Shown piece after piece: positions 21,001 through 26,829 of a stretch of 26,829 nucleotides of DNA. The notes under the pieces are model-generated. The model had not been told where the DNA came from, did not search any database, and saw only the letters and a program-made list of their open reading frames with translations. Numbering within the stretch: position 1 is the stretch's first letter; every line of letters starts with the position of its first letter. This DNA is from Chloromonas sp. AAM2. Taxonomy: Eukaryota > Chlorophyta > Chlorophyceae > Chlamydomonadales > Chlamydomonadaceae. The stretch spans positions 1-26,829 of the forward strand of contig QAXH01004224.1 of the NCBI GenBank assembly GCA_004335635.1, in the 5' to 3' direction. A program made the translations under genes and the position numbers.

Positions 21001-21947
21001 CCTGGCTCTTAGGCCCACATGTGGGCTGTTCCACCGTGACGTCCCCCTCGTCTATCCCCTCTCGCACCATTAACAGCACCCCTCTTCGTAACCGGCTCAC
21101 AATGACCTCATTCAATCGTACGTCACCTGCCACACCCCCATCCTACACATACAGATGTGACTTTGTTCACCTTTCTCGTCAGCTTCTCAAAGCACACAAC
21201 ATCATTCAAATCCTCGTCACCTTCACCCGGTCTGTATCCACGCAGTTGCTGCCCTTGCCATCGGGTTTGGCGAGCTGCCAAAACTGCCATACCAGGCGGC
21301 CCTGCGTGATCCCGAGTTCCTGATGGTGGCGCTGGTGGGCGGCCTGCTGGGCTTCCTCATCAGCTTCGCCAGCCTCTGGTTCATGTCCCGGTCATCAGCC
21401 ACAGTATACAGCCTCACGGTGAGAGGCAGGAGTTGTTGTCAAAGTTGTGGTAACACTGACTGCTCAAGCGCCATGGCTGCTCATGGGCCACACACCTCTT
21501 CTGCTACAATGGGCAACAAATAAGGAGATATGTATGGTCCTCTTGGGTGTGTGTGTGTGTGTGCGTTTGCCGTCTTGTTCACGTGCACAATCAACGCGAT
21601 GCTGGCCAGGTGACGCCAACCGGTGCCAACCCTTTCACAACAGAGGCATGCAATTGTTTTGCAGCAGCAAACTACTTGCCTGCAGGGGTCTTCTTTATGC
21701 CTGTCTTTGCCTGTCCTTGCTTGCATTCTTGCGCACTGACAATCTCACCTGCACGACGTCTGCAGCCGTTCCATGCGTGTGCTATGTGCCCCTCATGCAG
21801 GGTTCCATGAACAAGGTGATTGTGGCTCTGGCTGGCATCATCCTGTTCCAGGAGCGAACCACGCTGGGAAACCTAGCTAGCATTGGTGTGGGGCTGGCAG
21901 CAGGCACTGTGTTCGTCATGGCCAAAGCCTACGTGGTCAAACAATGA
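18014..21947 (+). CDS. Golgi GDP-mannose-type nucleotide-sugar transporter, GONST/VRG4-like (8 exons, 399 aa)
   Basis: Exons: 18014-18058, 18271-18397, 19130-19389, 19671-19800, 20017-20218, 20749-20864, 21246-21418, 21801-21947 (TGA); GT-AG and phase agree throughout, 1200 nt in all. Residues 1-94 form a Ser/Gly-rich cytosolic tail; membrane segments follow from about 95 (TLIAGISYVLSSAGLILFNK). HALSSFNF, LPVNLIFVGMIATSF, FTVLKNLSNL and GGITDARFNLAGYTWQ match plant GONST1 and yeast Vrg4 in order. YYNN (284-287) and GSMNK (352-356) sit where the family's FYNN and GALNK nucleotide-binding motifs lie. This is a drug/metabolite-transporter-superfamily (SLC35D-like) antiporter that brings GDP-sugar into the Golgi lumen for GMP. 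GDP-mannose is the likeliest substrate; GDP-fucose or others are possible. The first two exons rest on splice sites and phase only; the alternative is an ATG at 19066 or 19096 continuous with exon 3. Confidence 0.9.
18742..19114. repeat. Diverged tandem duplication inside transporter intron 2
   Basis: A block beginning GCCGCCAGGCGCCTCCC near 18743 is repeated in diverged form from about 18902 (CCCGCCAGGCGCTTCCC), sharing CGAACCTCT, CCACTGGCATCAG and CATGCA segments in the same order. The end of the first copy (18846-18897, GAGCATGAGCATCAAATGCC) is repeated again at 19063-19114 (GAGCATGAGCACCAAACGCC). The duplication creates ATG codons in a frame continuous with exon 3, which makes it look like an alternative 5' end of the gene. 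Confidence 0.7.
20339..20500 (+). repeat. 21-bp tandem repeat in transporter intron 5
   Basis: Eight units start with GGCCTGTACTGTGAGTTG at 20339, 20360, 20381, 20402, 20423, 20444, 20465 and 20486, the last incomplete. Units are almost identical (one has GTGGGTTG, one GTTGATT). The array lies wholly inside the 530-bp intron 20219-20748. Because 21 is a multiple of three, it is open in several frames on both strands, giving false peptide repeats. Each unit contains GTGAGTTGG, a good match to a 5' splice site. Confidence 0.97.
21546..21563. repeat. (GT)n microsatellite in transporter intron 7
   Basis: A run of about nine GT dinucleotides lies inside intron 21419-21800. A related imperfect CA-rich stretch is found at 22205-22231 beyond the gene. 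Confidence 0.85.
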
Positions 21948-22872
21948 TGCATGAGCTCAACAGTGTTTGGCAGAACCACACGCACACACTCAGCAGCTCT
22001 TCACAGAGTTATGTGATTCATGACATATCGGCTTACATGCTTCGTCAATTCCGTCCTGGCGGCGTATGAATGTGTTGAAGGCTTGGTGAGCTGAAGACAG
22101 GGTGCAGCTCAGCTTCACGTGATAAGGGTCATTTGGTTACCACTGTCTATGATCCAAGGCTCATGTGCGCGCATCAATGCGTTGTGGTGATGTTGTCACT
22201 TGTGTTCTCAGCAAACACACACAAACACACGTACACCTTGACTGGATCGAATCGGTAGCTGTCAGTGGGCTAACTCTTGAGTCAGATAGCTAACTCTTGG
22301 TGGGAAGGCGTGGCAAGTCGCCACTGGCTACCTCGGCTGCAATGGGCTTGCCTGACCGTTAGATGAAAGCGCTGACAACACCCAGCTTGCATCATTTGTG
22401 CCACCTACTCAATTTGTGCCACTATTCAAGCTTGGATTTTTCAGTGAACTCCTTGGTGCTCATGCAAGACGAACCCAACACAAACTTGTGGACGAAGCAA
22501 GTCAGACAGTGAAGTGCAGGACGTGCGTGCTTTCAGACACTTTCTGCAAGCACATGACCAGTAAACCCCAGGCGTGTCCTGTGGCCTGAGGCGCAGACGT
22601 GTGGAATGTCATTCGGAATCTTCAACTTCCTGTGGGTTGCCCGCTTGCCCGGGGTGACCGGGATGACCGTTGCAGCAGCGGGTGGACCGATGACAGGTGC
22701 TTGCCTCATGATATCCATAAACTTCTTGTAGCCTGCAGCAACCAAGCATTGGTTCCAATGGTTCATTATTGTTTGTGTGGATTTTGACCAATGTAGTGTT
22801 GACGCCCACCATCGCATGTCAAATATGCCGTACGCACACCCATGACACCATGCTCTCACCACCAGTGGTTAG

Positions 22873-23055
22873 CGCTTTTGCGCGCCACTTGTTGTACTAG
22901 CTACGCCACTTGACCACGTCAAACAGCTGCTATGCAAAACTGCTCCCTCCGCTGTCTTTGAGCTGTTTCTGTCTGTCACCGCGTATGCCAGCAGTGAACG
23001 CTCGGTGGTGTCAGCCAGAAACCAGCCCTCCCACCCGCTGAGTACCCACATAGCG
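22873..23055 (+). pseudogene. Possible hAT-type transposase C-terminal remnant
   Basis: A 61-codon frame with no ATG, bounded by stops, contains ELFLSVTAYASSERSVVSAR. The order of a hydrophobic stretch, A-x-SSER and then S-A-R resembles the SxxSER-V/F-S core of the hAT dimerisation domain. The usual aromatic after SER is replaced and the downstream helix is missing. No catalytic domain is visible upstream. This is a weak resemblance and could be chance. Confidence 0.2.
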
Positions 23056-23486
23056 TGAAAGAAGTCCACTGGCGCTCAGCTGCAGGGCAGAAACGCATGC
23101 AAACGAGAAAAGTTGTAAGTGCCTGCGCACTGGTATCTGTATTGTGCAGCTATAGGCCAACATGCACATGACGGTATGCCATGGCACCCGATGCACATAT
23201 GCTGTATACGTGAGCTGCGAGGGTATGCTGTGTACAGGCTGTGTCCAAGGGTCAGATCGTCGTGCCTGCGACCCTCGACCCCCACAGGCACCTGCATGGC
23301 ATGCGAAAGAGCCTGCATACCTGTGCACCAGTGTTCTAGATTTCATTTTGGCCAAGTCTATTTTACTGTCTCATGTCTTACAATGGTCATCCTCAGGTTT
23401 ACTGTCTTCACATAAAAACGGGGGTGTGTCAACGTCAACGTGGGTGCTGTGGCTTGTTGCGTGTTAAACGATGTGCTTCAACAGGC

Positions 23487-23591
23487 CATAAGCAATTGTT
23501 GATGTATCTGGTCAAAGGTCATAGCTAAAAAGATTCCAGTCCAATGCTCGAGCTTCATAAGCAGTTGTTGATGTATCTGGTCAAAGGTCAT
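23487..23591 (+). repeat. 36-bp direct repeat, two copies
   Basis: Positions 23487-23522 and 23556-23591 are identical except for one base (AGCAATTG versus AGCAGTTG); the shared core includes TTGATGTATCTGGTCAAAGG. The copies start 69 bp apart with 33 bp of unrelated sequence between them. Confidence 0.95.
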
Positions 23592-23631
23592 GCCAGCTGT
23601 GGCACCCGTGCCCCACTGCCCCACTGCACCC

Positions 23632-23766
23632 GTCTACTGTGGCCCCATGCAATGTACAATGGACAATGACAATGGAGCAACAAGCATGGCACAGCGTTTA
23701 CATGCAGCCGCGCGCCTGCATTGTGGAACCCAAAGGTCGCGGTGCGGGCACGGGGCCACAGTAGAC
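23632..23766. repeat. 19-bp inverted repeat flanking about 97 bp
   Basis: GTCTACTGTGGCCCCATGC at 23632-23650 is the reverse complement, with one mismatch, of GCACGGGGCCACAGTAGAC at 23748-23766. A second, smaller pair (GGCCGTTA near 23774 and TAACGGCC near 23816) follows directly. It may be a small element with terminal inverted repeats, but no target-site duplication was recognised. Confidence 0.7.
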
Positions 23767-24214
23767 CTACCCTGGCCGTTATGAGAGCCAAGTGCTGGAG
23801 GTCACGTTGGCACTGTAACGGCCATGAGTACTCTCGTTCGTCAGTGGTGATTTGCTAATTGTTGCCTCAGTGTGACTGATTGTTACATCAGTGTGACAGG
23901 GTGGTCAGCACCTTAAGCATGCTGGAGATGTGCTGCCATGATACCTACCACCCAACTTCCGCCCTTCACTTGCGCCTTCTGGCTTTTGAAAATCGGTTGG
24001 CTAAAATCTTTGTGCTAAATTCTGTGTGGCCTGGCTGCGGCTTAAACCTGCAATTGTCTTGTTTGACTGTAGTCACAAGGGTTGTGGTCACAAGGGTTGC
24101 AAAGAGCACATACACCATCACAGCCTGAGAACCAACCACTGTTTCCGTTTGGAAACTGACCCCAAACGTTTCGGAAGTTGTGACTCATCGTCGTATCTCG
24201 CGATTCGGAGCCCA

Positions 24215-24461
24215 CTGCATAGCCGTTGTTGTAAGTCCTCTGCAGGTGCTTGCGCTTTGTGCTGATGTTTTGGCCAGGTCCTTGTAAGTCAGGGGGAGGG
24301 GGTCCACTGGTCCATTCTGTCACCAAAATGGCAGGTGTGACACGGTGTGTGGCAGGGTTGGCTGGACCAGTGGACCCCCTCCGCCTGACTTACAAGGACC
24401 TTGCAAAACATCAGCACAAAGCGCAAGCACCTGCAGAGGACTTACAACAACGGCTATGCAG
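24215..24461. repeat. Long foldback with about 100-bp arms
   Basis: Positions 24215-24314 pair with 24363-24461 (outer end CTGCATAGCCGTTGTTGTAA, inner end GGTCCACTGGTCCA) with about one indel and two or three substitutions; the loop is 48 nt. Left of it, GGTCACAAGGGTTG is repeated in tandem near 24070-24100. A transcript would form a long double-stranded stem. It may be a MITE or foldback transposon, or a small-RNA precursor. Confidence 0.93.
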
Positions 24462-25433
24462 AGCTCAAGCACAGTGCGCCAATGTCAAACTGCACCAGCA
24501 CAGGAAAATCGAACGCACGACTTGACTGCCCTGGATGTAATAAGCAACTCATGGGCATCACCACTGTTCTGGGACACCCCCATCAGGAACTGACACTGCC
24601 TTCTGTGCTCCTAGAGACCCAGAATGAAACCGGGTGCATTCGGAAGCTGAGCTCGTCGGTTACTGGTAGTCGCTCACACATTTGATCCAGCGTTAGGTTG
24701 GAATGCGAAGCTTGGCTTGCCTTGCTATACTTTGTGCGCCCAGATACATTTGTAAAAAATGCTTTGTTCCTTTTTGTTTGATTTCAACAAGTCAAGACTG
24801 GTCAAGACTGGTGGCACAGTGTAGCACTCAGGAAGCACATGGCAGCCGATGGAAGGTTGGCCACTTGTGGCATGCGGTTGGCAGGCCGTGCAGACCACCA
24901 GTGCACTGCGGCGCATGACATTCCAACACTCCCCAGCGATGTCACCATTCCCAATGCTTCATTGCCACTGGTAATGAACTGATGGCCAGAACTTCTTGCT
25001 CTTTTAAGAGCAGATCACATCAGCGTCTGGACTGCATCCCTAACGTAACAACAACAGCTCACTATCTTTTGAGTGCGCATATGTACCAACAATTCGTGCT
25101 CAGTGTGACCACGTCAATCAGTAGGTGCCAGACTGGTGGCTAACCGATGCCCGTTCCCATGCGCTTCCATTTGCCCTGTACGCTGCGCTCTGAACCATCC
25201 AGTATCGAGGGGAGGGCGCCCCCTGGATCACGATGGTGTGGATCTGCACCAATGACGCAAAGGTTTAGAGCAGGAGTTTAGGTAAGGCCGAGGGTTGACC
25301 CAACCAGAGCACCAACCTGTCACATGTACATAACCAGGCTTAAACCGCTGCTGAGTAGAAGCTTATTGGATGTGTTGGACAATTCATATGGCAGTGAGGC
25401 AGACACTCAGCTAGGTGAAGACGCTATATGTAT

Positions 25434-25848
25434 TGCATATCCAGGATATCGTACCGTACTATTGTTCAGCGAATTTTGGAATCAGCTTCGTAAAAACCCC
25501 CAAATGTTGGCCTCGGAATTTCAAGGAAAACCTGAGGTTCGTAAAACCGAAATTCTCAAAGGTGGCATAAGGCCAGGTTCGTAAAATTGTCGAGTCAGCG
25601 GCAGTCCCTGCCTTGCAGCGCAAGCTCCAGGTGCTGGTTACAGGCAAGCTTTGTGCACACCAGTGCCAAAACCAATGCTGGATGGCTCAGTATCAGTAGT
25701 TTTCACAGCCGTTCCAACGGCGAAAATGTGCAAGAAACCTGAGGTTCGTAAAAGTGAAAAGCTCAAACAGCCAAAAACCTGATTCGTGACTTTTTCCTGA
25801 CCATCGAGTTCCGAAATTCGCTGAACAATACGGTAGTGCATATCCAGG
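25434..25848. mobile_element. MITE-like non-autonomous element with flanking direct repeat
   Basis: The 12-mer TGCATATCCAGG occurs at 25434-25445 and 25837-25848 and looks like a target-site duplication. Just inside are inverted ends: TACCGTACTATTGTTCAGCG from 25452, and the reverse complement of the right end from 25835, TACCGTATTGTTCAGCG. They match except for a 3-base insertion and continue through GAATTT(T/C)GGAA. The interior (about 390 bp) has no transposase and carries GGTTCGTAAAA three or four times. A 12-bp duplication is long for common DNA-transposon superfamilies, so the exact boundaries or class are uncertain. Confidence 0.75.
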
Positions 25849-25905
25849 GCCTGACACACTTTGCTGCACACAAGGAAGTGTATTGCATTGCCAAACTCTT
25901 GTTAC

Positions 25906-25995
25906 CTCTACGTCTATCCCTTCAGGAGTGGTCACGGGCTTGAGGTGGCCCTGATCGGTTGGAAACGTCTGAAAGTCATCCTTGTTCAGCACCAC
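25906..25995 (-). CDS. Possible minus-strand exon, unknown protein (30 codons)
   Basis: Between acceptor GATGCAG and donor GAG|GTAACA lies an open phase-0 segment reading VVLNKDDFQTFPTDQGHLK and onwards, with coding-like composition. The reading stays open upstream of the acceptor too (to about 26064). It ends about 60 bp before the MITE-like element. It may belong with the segment at 26323-26574, but the phases do not join without another exon. No family is recognised. Confidence 0.3.
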
Positions 25996-26322
25996 CTGCA
26001 TCACGTGACAAGCACCAGACCACGTGAAAGGAAGCTGGCCATGTGTACTTAGGTTTGGCTGCATACATGGGTGACGTGCAGGCAGTACGCTGACCCTTTC
26101 GAGAGTATGACCTGCACATGTAGGCAGTGTGCCCTGCCTTAACGATTCTCATATTGAAGGTATCGTTTGGTATTGTTACTATGACTGCTGAAGGCTAGAT
26201 CAGAGTTTGCCGTGTTCAAAGTATTCCTCAAAGTATTCCTTTTGCATCCCTACAGTGCCGTGTGTCCCTTGGTGATTCTCATACTCAGGATAGTAATCCT
26301 CATACTCATCTTCATGACATAC

Positions 26323-26574
26323 GTAACCCTTCAGGATCTCCGAAGACAGGGATAGAGGCGGCCCAGTCTAATCTGCTGTGGCGGGTGATCACGACCCCCT
26401 CAAACGTTATCCCAACCTTGCACACCACCAGTGCTTGAGTGTCAGGACCAAGGTCCAACCCCTCAACGGGCACTGCACCCGCTGCACTCAGCCGGTCGTG
26501 TATGTGTGTGCCCATGCGCTTGACGCAGTCAATCCACCAGCGGCTCATGTTCTTACTGCGCTCTCGCTCCGACG
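26323..26574 (-). CDS. Possible minus-strand internal exon, unknown protein (83 codons)
   Basis: A pyrimidine-rich tract ending CTGCTCGCAG gives an acceptor at 26575, and GTATGT at 26322 gives a donor. The frame between reads KNMSRWWIDCVKRMGTHIHD and later LVVCKVGITFEGVVITRHSR, which looks like real protein. Just beyond the donor a different frame is strongly acidic (CHEDEYEDYYPEYENH, then EYFEEYFEHGKL and stop), so either an alternative splice or a frameshift is involved. One in-phase option joins TTA-C at 26323 to GG-ATG after CACTGTAG, giving a 72-nt intron and an end near 26206. Upstream exons would lie at or beyond the terminal minisatellite. No family is recognised; it may be a broken gene. 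Confidence 0.35.
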
Positions 26575-26742
26575 CTGCGAGCAGAAGGAGCAGGGCCAAG
26601 CAAAGCACACCTCGCCTCTCCTCCTCATGTGGGCGTCATTTGCTGCCAGTGTTATGGTGTTGAACCCACACATAACTCGATTTTCTTTCTCCATGCCGCT
26701 GGTGTGACCTCCTAACACAATGCAATCAACATGAGATGCCAC

Positions 26743-26829
26743 ACACTGGTACTACACACTAGAACACACTGGTACTACACACTAGAACACACTGGTACTA
26801 CACACTAGAACACACTGGTACTACACACT
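26743..26829. repeat. 23-bp minisatellite running off the window end
   Basis: Units containing ACTGGTACTACACACTAGAA start at 26745, 26768, 26791 and 26814, an exact 23-bp period with identical units. The array is cut by the window end, so the copy number is unknown. It is not a plant/algal telomere motif (TTTAGGG or TTTTAGGG). Confidence 0.97.

Larger units (their letters stand above)
21948..26322. other. Repeat-rich region after the transporter, no complete gene
   Basis: Only repeats and isolated open frames were found. The frame at 22533-22862 (minus, 109 codons) reads well in part (AAGYKKFMDIMRQAPVIGPP) but matches no family known to me. A short frame at 22873-23055 (+) may be a transposase remnant (separate entry). 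The repeats at 23487-23591, 23632-23766, 24215-24461 and 25434-25848 are listed separately. No TGTAA was seen within 600 bp of the transporter stop. Confidence 0.5.

Noticed and set aside
25324..25584. 86-codon plus-strand open frame
   Set aside because: It crosses the left boundary and the repeated interior of the MITE-like element, so it is a chance fusion.

Overview
The window is nuclear DNA from an intron-rich eukaryote, most likely a chlorophyte green alga of the Chlamydomonas/Volvox/Haematococcus/Dunaliella type. The reasons are many short GT-AG introns with GTGAGT/GTAAGT donors and TGCAG acceptors, exons richer in G/C at third codon positions than their introns, a plant-type ALIX, a plant/algal GONST-type GDP-sugar transporter, and a MORN3-like protein typical of organisms with cilia. 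The genus cannot be fixed from the sequence. No bacterial operon, rRNA, tRNA or CRISPR was seen.

Three complete genes can be assembled exon by exon with matching phases. (1) Minus strand, 4154 to 1651: a six-exon MORN3-like protein of 246 aa. (2) Plus strand, 7446 to 15912: a 19-exon, 950-aa ALIX/BRO1-domain ESCRT accessory protein with BRO1 domain, V domain and a Pro/Gln/Tyr-rich tail carried on one exon. (3) Plus strand, 18014 to 21947: an eight-exon, 399-aa Golgi nucleotide-sugar (GDP-mannose type) transporter. Its two short 5' exons would be missed by a simple open-frame reading. The genes have no obvious common pathway: MORN3 is linked to cilia/sperm tails, ALIX to membrane scission, and the transporter to Golgi glycosylation.

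The rest is repeat-rich. There is a near-perfect foldback at the left end (1-209), a 22-bp array that flips orientation (1149-1377), an inverted-repeat element upstream of ALIX (6801-7082), a foldback inside ALIX intron 18, a dispersed 43-bp repeat in inverted copies (16551/17447), a duplicated block and a 21-bp tandem array in transporter introns, a 100-bp-arm foldback (24215-24461), a MITE-like element with a 12-bp flanking direct repeat (25434-25848), and a 23-bp minisatellite running off the right end. Because both ends lie in repeats, the window may be a whole assembly contig.

Two further coding-like stretches have no recognised family: a possible divergent first exon at 4483 (+), and minus-strand segments at 26323-26574 and 25906-25995.
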